A stretch of DNA of 64,000 bases, taken from NCBI RefSeq assembly GCF_003628305.1, contig NZ_RBZM01000007.1:62001-126000 (forward strand), read 5' to 3'. Below are positions 9,481-18,261 of the stretch, one piece after another. The position numbers and the translations under genes were made by a program. The notes beneath the pieces were generated by a model. The model did no database searches and was not told the DNA's origin. It saw only the letters and a program-made list of their open reading frames with translations. Position 1 is the first letter of the stretch, and the number at the start of each line of letters is the position of its first letter. This DNA is from Cohnella endophytica. Its GTDB lineage: Bacteria > Bacillota > Bacilli > Paenibacillales > Paenibacillaceae.

Positions 9481-11172
9481 TTGGAAAAGACACGGAATTC
9501 GCGATTCGAGCCGATGTTCGTCAAAGTAGCCGGACAGGCGGAGGCGCTCACGATATTGGATTTGCGAGTACAATTCGGGGACGGCGACACGACGGATGCC
9601 ATAGCCAGCTCCAGAGTCATTCAAGGACTCGTTAATCGGAGCGGCAAGGACAAGCTGTACCTCTATAACGATTGCACGGATTCCACCCACGACATCGGCG
9701 GACGGGAATGGAACGCGCAACTGGAGTGGCAGCGGCAGACGGAGGAGTTAAGAGATTTGCCGACAGTAACGCTGGAGCGGGAGCTGGGACTTAACGGAGG
9801 ACTTCACGCCTTGCTTAAACGCTACTCGGACAAGCTCCGCGGATTCGTCGTCTGGGATCCGAATCCTCACAACAAGGTGAACATGGCTACGTTCGGCGCG
9901 GCCGTTACGGTTGCTTCGCAATTGGAAGGGTTGGCGGTGTCCCCGGATTTATTGGAACAAATCCAAGGCTGGGGCTTCCGGTTCCCCGTGCTTGAGGATC
10001 TGCGGTCCTATCGGTTCCAGAGCGATCACGAGGCATTGGAATGGAGCATCGACCGGTATTGGGAAAGCTCCAATCGCGAGCTGAGGGCGGTGTTCTCCCT
10101 AGGCATGGACGGATGGGCGCCCGTGACGGAATGGGCGGATAATTGGCTGAGCAACGACACGTTCCATGAAGGACCGATCGATTACGCCGTGGCGGTGAAC
10201 GGCTTCTCCTTCAATATCAACATGATGGACGGGAACGACGATTACGCGCTGTTAAAGCTGTTAAGGAAATACCCGGAAGGCAAATCCGCGATCTTGGGTT
10301 GGGTTCCGACGCACCCGTTCGTCTATGGTTTCTCGGAGATGCCTACCTGCTTGAACTTAACGTCGTATTTCGTCGCGGGGGTCAACGGCTTCTCGAACAT
10401 GAGCGTATTCGCTTCCTTCCCGGATAGTAACGTCGGGTTTCCGGAAGGAAAAGCTCTTGCCGCGCAGGCGGGCGACGTTTTCGTTAATTTCTTCGCATCG
10501 GACGGAGATGCCTTGCACTGCGTCTATCGCGGCATGTTCTCCGCGTTCACGACTCGGAAGGACGAGAACTTCGGCAGGATTCCGATGACATGGACGATCT
10601 CGCCGATTCTCGCGAATCTGGCTCCGCCCGTGTACAACTTCTTCGCCCGCCAAGTGCCGCCGACGAGCGATCTCGCGGCGGCTTGGGCGAACAAGGTCCA
10701 CACGGTACACGATACCGCGCTGGCGGAGGTTACCCGCAATATCAAGCAGCATGCAAATCTGGCGAATCTCGGGATTAATTGGACCGTTCACTCCGCGGAA
10801 GAGACGCAGCTTGCCGATAAGAATGAGTGGGACGGCATTATCGTCGGGTACAGCAATAGCAGAGTCGAGGCGAAGCTGTCCAAGCTGAATCCGAAGACGG
10901 CAGTCTGGGGAACTTGGTCTTTCGGCGAGCACGTCATCGACGAAGCGGTCGAAGGAATCAGGCAATGCGCGGAAGAGCGACAAGGGAACGAACCGTTATT
11001 TATGTCCATACTGCTTGGGGCGGCGTTCGATAAGAGCGGCGACTTCTATTCTCAAGCCCGTATGATCGCGGATCGCCTTTTCGATGGACCCGATGGAGCT
11101 CGCTACAAGTTTGTCAATGCCCGTGACATGGCCGCTACTTACAAAGGTTATGTCGAAGGCTTGCAAAAATAA
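9481..11172 (+). CDS. GxGYxYP-like putative glycoside hydrolase, no signal peptide
   Basis: 563 residues from TTG 9481 after AAAGGAGAG. There is no signal peptide, so it is probably cytoplasmic. Blocks resembling the GxGYxYP putative glycoside hydrolase family are visible: an N-terminal region with VIQGLVNRS and LYLYND, a LVVWDP-like strand (here FVVWDP), then a C-terminal part with FFASDGDALHCVYRGMF and PMTWTISPILANLAPP. The family-naming GxGYxYP motif itself is not visible, so the match is distant. It is a clear full-length paralogue of the next gene, which is secreted. Its place between the sugar importer and two GH42 genes suggests action on imported oligosaccharides. The enzymatic activity is unproven. 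Confidence 0.6.
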   Translation: MEKTRNSRFEPMFVKVAGQAEALTILDLRVQFGDGDTTDAIASSRVIQGLVNRSGKDKLYLYNDCTDSTHDIGGREWNAQLEWQRQTEELRDLPTVTLERELGLNGGLHALLKRYSDKLRGFVVWDPNPHNKVNMATFGAAVTVASQLEGLAVSPDLLEQIQGWGFRFPVLEDLRSYRFQSDHEALEWSIDRYWESSNRELRAVFSLGMDGWAPVTEWADNWLSNDTFHEGPIDYAVAVNGFSFNINMMDGNDDYALLKLLRKYPEGKSAILGWVPTHPFVYGFSEMPTCLNLTSYFVAGVNGFSNMSVFASFPDSNVGFPEGKALAAQAGDVFVNFFASDGDALHCVYRGMFSAFTTRKDENFGRIPMTWTISPILANLAPPVYNFFARQVPPTSDLAAAWANKVHTVHDTALAEVTRNIKQHANLANLGINWTVHSAEETQLADKNEWDGIIVGYSNSRVEAKLSKLNPKTAVWGTWSFGEHVIDEAVEGIRQCAEERQGNEPLFMSILLGAAFDKSGDFYSQARMIADRLFDGPDGARYKFVNARDMAATYKGYVEGLQK

Positions 11173-11195
11173 AAAAAAGCGAGGAGTTGCGATTG

Positions 11196-13886
11196 ATGTT
11201 TCAAAGAAAAGCAGCATGGAAGTTGCTATTGGCATGCGCGGTTGTCCTAAGCTTGGTTCCGAACCTTAAAGGGTTGCCCGCGAGCGCGGCGACGCCCCGA
11301 TTGACGGAGCCGCTATTCACGAAGGTGCCTCAAGCCACGGCTTTAACGGTCATGGACATGCAGGTTCAGTACGCCGGAGGAGATTCCAAGGACGCCATCG
11401 CGGCGGCAAGAGTGTTGCAAGGCTTAGTCAACCGCACGGCCACGAACAAAATCTATCTGTACAACGATGCCATCGACGCGCTTCACGAAATCGGCGGAAA
11501 AAATTGGAACGCGCAACAAGATTGGATTACGAATACGGACGAATTGAAGAATCTTCCTAAAACGACGTTGACCCGGTCTTCCGGAACGGACGGCGGATTG
11601 CATGGCCTGATCAATCAATATTCTTCTTACGTTCAAGGTTTGGTCGTCTGGGATCCGCGAACGGTCAACAACGTCAACGTCGCCACCTTCGGGGCGGCGG
11701 TCACGATCGCGGCGCAGCAGAACGCGCTGGCCGTGTCTCCGGCCTTGAAAGACCAGTTGGTAAGCTGGGGCTTTAATTTCCCGGTACTGGTCGATCTGAG
11801 AACGAACAATTTCCAGAACGACTATCAAGTCATGAATTGGAGCATCGACAATTATTGGGCTACCTCCAATGCCAACATGCGGGCGGTATTCTCCTTGGGC
11901 TCGGACAGCTACTACGATATTAACGCCTTTAACGAAGGTCCGATCGATTACGCCGTGGCGACGAAAGGTTTCGCCTTCAACATCAATATGAACGATGCCA
12001 ACGACGACACGGTTCTCATGAAACTGATGAATAAGTATACGAACGGCAAGACGGCGATCCTCGGATGGGTACCTACGCATCCGGGCGGTACGGGAACGGG
12101 CGAAGCCCCGGCCATTCTGGACGGAACATCCTATTACGTTCTTGGCGGCAACGGATTGTCGAACTTCAGCGTGTACGGTTCGTTCTCCGATAGCAACATA
12201 AACTTGCCTGCCGCCGTGGCCAGTCCGGTGAGCAGCAACGATGTCTATATCGGTTTCATGTTGACGGACGGCGACGCGCTTCATTGCGTTTACCGCGGCA
12301 TGTTCTCTGAATTCACTAAAGAAAAAACTTCGACCTTCGGACAAGTTCCGATCACGTGGTCGATCGCGCCGCAGCTTGCCAATCTGGCGCCCCCGATCTA
12401 TAACTTCTTTGCCAAAAATCTTCCCGCCGGAAGCGATCTGACGATCGGTTGGGCGGACAAGGTGAACGGGGCGAACGATTCCGGGTTGGCGTCGCAAGCC
12501 AGCCACTGGAAGCAGTACGCGGACCTGACGGATATCCATACGATCTGGACGGTCCATTCCCAGGAAAATTCCCAACGGGCGGATCTGGTCGGTTGGGACG
12601 GAATCACGATCGGATATACGAACAGCCAGATTCCGATCCATCAAGCGACTCTGCGCCAAGACACGACGGTGGTCGGAACGTGGAATTTCGGTTATAATGC
12701 GCCCGCGCAGGATATCGTAAACGGCATTAAATCCCACGTCGCGCAGAACGCGGGCACGCCGGTATTCATGATGATCACGATCGGCGCTCCATTCAGCGAA
12801 CCGGGAAGCTACTATGATAAGGCCAAAGAAGTTGCAAATGCCCTTCAAGCGAACTCGGGCGGACGGAATTACAAGTTCGTTGGCGCCAAGGACATGGCCG
12901 CGACGTACAAGCAATACGCCAATGGCGGAGGCACTGGCGGCGGGGGCGGAGGCAACCTGATCTCGAACGGCAATTTCGAGCTCAACCCGATCAACGCGAA
13001 CGGATGGAGCGCGCAAAACTGGAACAACAATGCAACGTTTACGTGGGCAACGGATCAGAAACACGGCGGAACCTATTCCGCCAAAGTAAACGGAACGGGA
13101 ATTAACGCCGGTTACAATAGGGACGGCGTAAGCAAAATCTCGATCGGGCCGGGACAGACCTATACGCTCAGCGCTTGGATGAAGACGAACGGCGTTACGG
13201 GAACGGGAGCTTGGGTATGGACGGAGCAACTGGATTCGTTAGGCAACGTCATTAGCGCCACCCGATGGGATAGCGCAAAGCAACTCGGCACGAACGATTG
13301 GAACAAAGTAAGCTATACTTTCACCGCCGCTCCTAACGCGACGAACATGAACTTTTACGTTCATTTGAACGGCACCGGAACCGTATGGTACGACGACGTC
13401 TCGCTCGTGACGGGAACGGGAACCTCCATTCCGAATGGCGATTTCGAATTGAATCCGATCAACGCGAATGGGTGGAATACGTTTACTTGGTCCGGATCGC
13501 CGACAATCACGTGGGCGACCGACGACAAGCATGGCGGAACCCGTTCGTTAAAAGTCGTGTCCGCATCCAACGGGTTCGGGGGCGCGAACAAAGACGGCAG
13601 CCGCATTCCCGTTACGGCGAACACCTCCTACACCTTGACGGGTTGGGTGAAGACGAACGGAGTGAGTTCGCCGGCCGGCGAAGGGGCATACTTCGCGATC
13701 GGCTTTGCCGATAACGCGGGTAATTGGCTCGGTGGAAGCACGTACACGAACGTGATAACGGGAACGCAAGGCTGGTCGTTGGTGTCGGTCACGGTAACGT
13801 CTCCGGCCAACGCGGCCACGGCTACGATATCCGCCAGGTTAAACGGAACCGGAACCGCCTGGTTCGACGACGTCACGCTGAACTAA
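11196..13886 (+). CDS. Secreted GxGYxYP-like protein with two C-terminal CBM-like modules
   Basis: 896 residues from ATG 11196 (GAGGAG nine bases upstream; TTG 11187 abuts the ribosome-binding site and is unlikely). The Sec signal peptide has hydrophobic core LLLACAVVLSLVP and cleavage near ASAA. Residues about 40-575 parallel the previous gene. A Gly-rich linker then leads to two tandem jelly-roll modules of about 145 residues, each opening NGDFELNPINANGW or NGNFELNPINANGW and ending near GTGTVWYDDVSL or GTGTAWFDDVTL. These resemble CBM4/9-type carbohydrate-binding modules. It probably works outside the cell on a polysaccharide that feeds the importer upstream. The catalytic function is inferred only from the family and its neighbours. 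Confidence 0.65.
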   Translation: MFQRKAAWKLLLACAVVLSLVPNLKGLPASAATPRLTEPLFTKVPQATALTVMDMQVQYAGGDSKDAIAAARVLQGLVNRTATNKIYLYNDAIDALHEIGGKNWNAQQDWITNTDELKNLPKTTLTRSSGTDGGLHGLINQYSSYVQGLVVWDPRTVNNVNVATFGAAVTIAAQQNALAVSPALKDQLVSWGFNFPVLVDLRTNNFQNDYQVMNWSIDNYWATSNANMRAVFSLGSDSYYDINAFNEGPIDYAVATKGFAFNINMNDANDDTVLMKLMNKYTNGKTAILGWVPTHPGGTGTGEAPAILDGTSYYVLGGNGLSNFSVYGSFSDSNINLPAAVASPVSSNDVYIGFMLTDGDALHCVYRGMFSEFTKEKTSTFGQVPITWSIAPQLANLAPPIYNFFAKNLPAGSDLTIGWADKVNGANDSGLASQASHWKQYADLTDIHTIWTVHSQENSQRADLVGWDGITIGYTNSQIPIHQATLRQDTTVVGTWNFGYNAPAQDIVNGIKSHVAQNAGTPVFMMITIGAPFSEPGSYYDKAKEVANALQANSGGRNYKFVGAKDMAATYKQYANGGGTGGGGGGNLISNGNFELNPINANGWSAQNWNNNATFTWATDQKHGGTYSAKVNGTGINAGYNRDGVSKISIGPGQTYTLSAWMKTNGVTGTGAWVWTEQLDSLGNVISATRWDSAKQLGTNDWNKVSYTFTAAPNATNMNFYVHLNGTGTVWYDDVSLVTGTGTSIPNGDFELNPINANGWNTFTWSGSPTITWATDDKHGGTRSLKVVSASNGFGGANKDGSRIPVTANTSYTLTGWVKTNGVSSPAGEGAYFAIGFADNAGNWLGGSTYTNVITGTQGWSLVSVTVTSPANAATATISARLNGTGTAWFDDVTLN

Positions 13887-13945
13887 CCGAACTACCGACT
13901 ACCGAACTACCGAACGAAACGAAGGCATCGAATACGATGGATAGG

Positions 13946-13986
13946 GAGGATCCGCGAACGGGCTTCGGCCCGATTACCGGATCCTC
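13946..13986 (+). promoter_or_regulatory. Nested hairpin upstream of GH42 gene
   Basis: Outer arms GAGGATCCG / CGGATCCTC enclose an inner hairpin CGGGC-TTCG-GCCCG with a stable UUCG loop. No T-run follows. It is likely an mRNA processing or stabilising element that separates the secreted protein from the two GH42 genes. Confidence 0.7.
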
Positions 13987-14012
13987 TGCCATGAAACGAG
14001 GGAACGAGCGCT

Positions 14013-15998
14013 ATGGAAAACGAGAATGCATCGCAACGATCGCCAAGGCTGGGCTCCTCCTATTATCCCGAGAGATGGGACGCGAGCAGGTGGCCGGCAG
14101 ACGCCAAGCTGATGAACGGTATCGGATTCGATTTCATTCGCACGGGCGAATTCGCCTGGAGCAAGTTCGAGCCGGAGGACGGACGATTCGCCTTCACATG
14201 GATGGACGACGCCATTCAAGTATTCGCCGACCACGGAATCAAGACCATTATGTGCACGCCGACGGCATCTCCGATGCCGTGGATGTACGACAAGCATCCG
14301 GACATGGTTCCGGTTACGGAAGAAGGCAAGCCTTTCGGCCCGGGAGAGAGAAGGCATTATTGCTTCAACAATCCCGACTTCCGACGTTACGCAGACCGGA
14401 TGACCACCCGTATGGCGGAGCATTACGCGGGTCACCCGGACATTTTCGCCTGGCAAATCGACAATGAGCTGGGCGGGGAGGAGTTTATCTGTTATTGCGC
14501 TTATTGCAGAAAAGCCTTCCAAGCCTGGCTGCTCAATAAATATAAGACGGTAGAGGAGTTAAACCGGCGATGGGGAGGAACGTTCTTTAGCTTGGAGTTC
14601 ACGGAGTGGAGAGAAGTTCCTCTTCCGATCGGGCACAACGTCAACTTCTTCAACCCTTCGATGAAAAAAGACTACCTGCACTTCTATTCGGATTCGATGA
14701 AGGACTTCCTAATGTCGCAATATCGCATCTTGAAGCGGCATCTCGGCGATATTCCCGTGACGACCAACCGCTTTACGGTATTCTGGACGGACAAGTTCGA
14801 CCTTCGCATGGATCGGGAGATGGACGTTGTCGCTTTCGATAACTACGATCTGGAACTATCCTTGGCGGCCTTCCACCATGATCTCTACCGGTCCATCCAG
14901 CCGGAGGCGAAACATTGGGTGCTGGAACAGCATACCGGATTGCGGGATTTCGGAGCCGATCAGCGGGACATTATCGCGCAAACGGTGCAGTCGATCGTAC
15001 GCGGAGCGGAACTGGTCTGTTACTTTAGCTGGAGACAGATCAACTACGGGGTCGAGCAGGATTTTTACGGGGTCGTAGAGCATGACGGCTCGCCCGGCGA
15101 TACCTACGACATTCTAAAAGACGTCGTGGGATGGGTTCGGGGAGACGGGGCTTTTCTCAAGGATCTCAAGACGAAGAACGACGTAGCGATTCTGCATTCC
15201 TACGATTCTTCGATGATGTACTACGTGAATCATATGTTTAACTCTACGCATTATCATAAGGCGCTTTACGAGCGGTTCTATGTTCCGTTGTTCGAACTCG
15301 GCGTCGGTGTCGACTTTATTCATGATTTTGCCGCAATGAGCGGATATCGGGCTGTCGTTATCCCCGTGCATCTCCTGATGAGCCAAGAGGGGCTTCGTCA
15401 GGTAGAAGCTTACGTGGAAGCGGGCGGAACGGTATACGCGACAGGCGATTTCATGCATAAGACGGAAGATAACTGGCGGGCATACGGGGAGACGATCGAC
15501 CGGATCAACTCGTTGACGGGAGTTCGGCACCAGAAGCTGTTGTTCGTGCCGAAGCCGCAGGAAGGGCAAGCGCCTTATCTCTTCTCTTATCGGGGACAGT
15601 CTTACTCGTACGAGGGTTATTTTAACAAGACGGCAAGGGATGGAGACGGATCGGCGGATCGGACGCGCGTGTTGGCGGAAGTCGAAGAGCCGGCGATCGA
15701 ACGGGGAACGTCCGCGGTAACGGAGAGCAGACAGGGGCAAGGGAAGTTCGTCATGATTCATACGCTTGCTGAAGCGGCATTCCAGAGAAGGCTGTTCGCG
15801 GACGACCTGCCAACGATCGGCATCGAGACGCGGGAGCTGCCGAAACAAGTGGAATGCATGCGGATGCACGATAGCCAGGGCGAGCCGGTCGGATATTTCG
15901 TGCTGAACCAAAGCCGGGAAAGTTATGAGTTCGTGAACGAGAGGTCGGGAGAGCGGACGGTCGTGCAGCCCGGAACGTTCGAGTGGATTCGAAATTAA
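14013..15998 (+). CDS. Beta-galactosidase, GH42 (first copy)
   Basis: 661 residues. The (beta/alpha)8 domain (about 15-385) carries the GH42 acid/base Glu152 in WQIDNELGG and the nucleophile Glu305 in WVLEQHTG. A Cys cluster (CYCAYC, about 159-164) matches the zinc site present in many GH42 enzymes. The trimerisation (glutamine-amidotransferase-like) domain spans about 395-600, and a small C-terminal beta domain ends at VQPGTFEW. There is no signal peptide, so it is intracellular. It removes terminal beta-galactose (or alpha-L-arabinopyranose) from imported oligosaccharides. A second GH42 gene follows 22 bases downstream. Confidence 0.95.
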   Translation: MENENASQRSPRLGSSYYPERWDASRWPADAKLMNGIGFDFIRTGEFAWSKFEPEDGRFAFTWMDDAIQVFADHGIKTIMCTPTASPMPWMYDKHPDMVPVTEEGKPFGPGERRHYCFNNPDFRRYADRMTTRMAEHYAGHPDIFAWQIDNELGGEEFICYCAYCRKAFQAWLLNKYKTVEELNRRWGGTFFSLEFTEWREVPLPIGHNVNFFNPSMKKDYLHFYSDSMKDFLMSQYRILKRHLGDIPVTTNRFTVFWTDKFDLRMDREMDVVAFDNYDLELSLAAFHHDLYRSIQPEAKHWVLEQHTGLRDFGADQRDIIAQTVQSIVRGAELVCYFSWRQINYGVEQDFYGVVEHDGSPGDTYDILKDVVGWVRGDGAFLKDLKTKNDVAILHSYDSSMMYYVNHMFNSTHYHKALYERFYVPLFELGVGVDFIHDFAAMSGYRAVVIPVHLLMSQEGLRQVEAYVEAGGTVYATGDFMHKTEDNWRAYGETIDRINSLTGVRHQKLLFVPKPQEGQAPYLFSYRGQSYSYEGYFNKTARDGDGSADRTRVLAEVEEPAIERGTSAVTESRQGQGKFVMIHTLAEAAFQRRLFADDLPTIGIETRELPKQVECMRMHDSQGEPVGYFVLNQSRESYEFVNERSGERTVVQPGTFEWIRN

Positions 15999-16020
15999 GC
16001 AGGGGGAGAGGACGAACATC

Positions 16021-17862
16021 ATGAGCAAACGGATATTAGGCGGCGTGTCTTATTATCCTGACCATTGGCCAGAGAAAGAATGGGAAAGGGACATGCGTCT
16101 CATTAAGCAAAGCGGATTGGATATCGTCCGGTTCGGGGAGTTCTCATGGCATTGGATAGAGCCGCGGGAAGGAGCGTTCGAGTTTGCCGCTTACGACCGT
16201 TTTATGGATTTGGCTTTGAAGCTGGAGCTGCAGGTCATTCTGTGCACGCCGACGGCGGCGCCTCCTTCGTGGCTGCTGCATAGGTACCCGCATGTCAGGC
16301 TCCTCGATCAGCGCGGACAGCCGCATCGGGGCGGGAGACATATGATCTGCTATAACGATCCGGTAGCAATCCGTTTGGCGGAACGGGTTATCGCGAAGCT
16401 GGCTGACCGGTATAAGGACCATCCGGCGCTCGTCGCTTGGCAGATCGATAACGAGCCGACATCGGGGGAATCGCTGGGCAGCGAGACGATCTACGACTAT
16501 CATCCGGAGACGGTTAAGGCTTTCGGAGCGTACCTGCGGGAGCAATATTCGGATCTCGACTCGTTGAATACCGCTTGGGTCAACGCTTTCTGGAGCCGCA
16601 GCTATTCGGAGTGGGAGGAAATCGAGCCTCCCCGTTCTCCGGGTGGAAACCCCGGTCTCTGGCTAGCCTGGATGCGGTTCCGGGATTGGAACGTGACCAA
16701 GCAAATCCGCTGGCAGCGGGATCTGCTGAAGTCGATTCGGGCGGACATCGCCATCGGAACGAACATCCCCGAAGTCGGCACGGTCGAGAGCTGCTGGTTA
16801 GGCCAAAATTATTGGCATCAATGCGAGGGCTTGGACTACGCGGGAATCGATATGTACGTATTCCAGCGGGATGCGGGCAAGGAGCGGAGGGCGCTCGCTT
16901 TCTCGAGCGACTTGATGCGTTCGGCAGCAGCTGCGGGAGGCGCGGAATTCTGGGTGAGCGAGACGCAGGCGGGACCGCACCGGCTGCCTTGGAGAATGAC
17001 GTTCGTCGGCGGAATGTGGGGACCGGAGTTTCTGCGCGAAAGCACCAAGACGTTCATCGCCCACGGCGCTGAACGGATTCTCTACTTCCTGTGGAGGCCG
17101 TTAACCGGCGGACAAGAGATCGGGATGAACGGATTGGTCGATTTCGACGGTTCTCCGCATGAATTGACGGAAGCTCTTCCCGGAATTCTGGAAGAAGGCA
17201 GAGCGGAACAAGGCAGGCTCCTAAGCAGGCCGATCGCTTACGTTCACTACTCCAGGGACAGCTTGTTACTGGCTTCGGGCTTCGATCCCGATCCGACGAT
17301 GGACACCGCGCTGAGAGGCTGGCACTCGCTGTTGTTCGAATGGGGTTATCGAGTTGAATTCCTCGATGACGAACAATTCGCGGCGAAGGAGTGGACTTCG
17401 GGAGAAGTGTGCGTGCTCCCTTATACGACGGTTGCCGGGGAGCGCGTGCTAGAGGCGATGAGGCGCGCGGCTGCGCGGGGAGTACGGCTTGTCGGCGGCT
17501 TCGGGACCGGCTACTTCAACGAGCACGGTGCCGTCGCCGTTAGGGGGCCGTCCGATAGTCTTGCTGAAATATTCGGTGCCAGACTCGTCGGCTTCGATAT
17601 CTTGCCGACGGATAAGGCACCTAACATCGAAGGACATACCGAGCCTCGGTTGGACGTGCTGGTCGCGGAGCTGAGGCTTGTCCCCGACGGCGAGGTCTTG
17701 TTGCGCAGCTCGCAAGGAAAGCCTATGGTCATCCGGAGAGGTGGCTTATCCGTAGCTTTCGTAGCTTTTGATGCCGGCACATTATACGGGAAACTGTCCG
17801 ACGAGGATAAGCCCGCGTTTGCGGCGCTTCTGGGGACTGCCTTGTCTGTAGGGATAGCGTAA
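16021..17862 (+). CDS. Beta-galactosidase, GH42 (second copy)
   Basis: 613 residues, same fold as the preceding enzyme but diverged. Acid/base Glu145 lies in WQIDNEPTSG and nucleophile Glu314 in WVSETQAGPH. The trimerisation domain covers about 405-590. The zinc-site Cys cluster of the first copy is absent and the C-terminal beta domain is very short. Ribosome-binding site GGGGGAGAGG precedes ATG 16021. Two different GH42 enzymes side by side suggest different linkages or chain lengths within one substrate. It is the last gene of the locus and is followed by a terminator. Confidence 0.94.
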   Translation: MSKRILGGVSYYPDHWPEKEWERDMRLIKQSGLDIVRFGEFSWHWIEPREGAFEFAAYDRFMDLALKLELQVILCTPTAAPPSWLLHRYPHVRLLDQRGQPHRGGRHMICYNDPVAIRLAERVIAKLADRYKDHPALVAWQIDNEPTSGESLGSETIYDYHPETVKAFGAYLREQYSDLDSLNTAWVNAFWSRSYSEWEEIEPPRSPGGNPGLWLAWMRFRDWNVTKQIRWQRDLLKSIRADIAIGTNIPEVGTVESCWLGQNYWHQCEGLDYAGIDMYVFQRDAGKERRALAFSSDLMRSAAAAGGAEFWVSETQAGPHRLPWRMTFVGGMWGPEFLRESTKTFIAHGAERILYFLWRPLTGGQEIGMNGLVDFDGSPHELTEALPGILEEGRAEQGRLLSRPIAYVHYSRDSLLLASGFDPDPTMDTALRGWHSLLFEWGYRVEFLDDEQFAAKEWTSGEVCVLPYTTVAGERVLEAMRRAAARGVRLVGGFGTGYFNEHGAVAVRGPSDSLAEIFGARLVGFDILPTDKAPNIEGHTEPRLDVLVAELRLVPDGEVLLRSSQGKPMVIRRGGLSVAFVAFDAGTLYGKLSDEDKPAFAALLGTALSVGIA

Positions 17863-17891
17863 GGGAAGACCGCATTGGTTTATAGTTGGAG

Positions 17892-17938
17892 GATGCCTCG
17901 GTTTCGCTATCTACATAGCGTTCCGAAGGCATCTTTTG
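17892..17938 (+). terminator. Rho-independent terminator of the carbohydrate locus
   Basis: Imperfect long stem: outer arms GATGCCT / AGGCATC and inner arms CGCTAT / ATAGCG, followed by TTTTGCTGTT. Confidence 0.8.
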
Positions 17939-18008
17939 CTGTTGATGGGACTTTCGTGGAGAAACTTGTAGGCTGCGTGCCTGGTACATAAGTAATATCG
18001 GGGCAGTT

Positions 18009-18235
18009 GCAGTTCGGCGAAACCGAACTACGTGCCACGAAAACAGCCTCGCGGATGCTGCAGTCCGGCAAAACCGAACTACGTGCCACGAAAACAGCCT
18101 CGCGGAAGTTATAGTCCGGCGAAACCGAACTGCGTGCCTCGAAAGTAGCGGATGAGCAACTGTAGTCAGGTAAAACCCAACTATAAGCCTCCAATATCAC
18201 CACTGAGTAGCTGTAGTCCGGCGAAACCGAACTCC
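18009..18235. repeat. 51-bp tandem repeat, family A (5 copies)
   Basis: Units start at 18009, 18060, 18111, 18162 and 18213, exactly 51 bp apart. Each opens with a 23-bp imperfect palindrome (10-bp arm, 3-base loop, 10-bp arm; for example GCAGTTCGGC-GAA-ACCGAACTAC), followed by about 28 bp of spacer, GTGCCACGAAAACAGCCTCG in the best copies. The reverse complement aligns with family B at 28.8 kb, so A is the same family in the opposite orientation. The array fills the gap between the GH42 terminator and the end of the CorA-like gene. The ORF running through it is not treated as a gene. Confidence 0.9.
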
Positions 18236-18261
18236 ACCCCCGCCGAATCGCTTTAGCCGCT

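Noticed and set aside
11424..13229. 601-codon open frame antisense to the secreted GxGYxYP-like gene.
   Set aside because: Arg/Val-rich shadow of GC-rich codons; no ribosome-binding site and the sense strand has signal peptide and domain structure.
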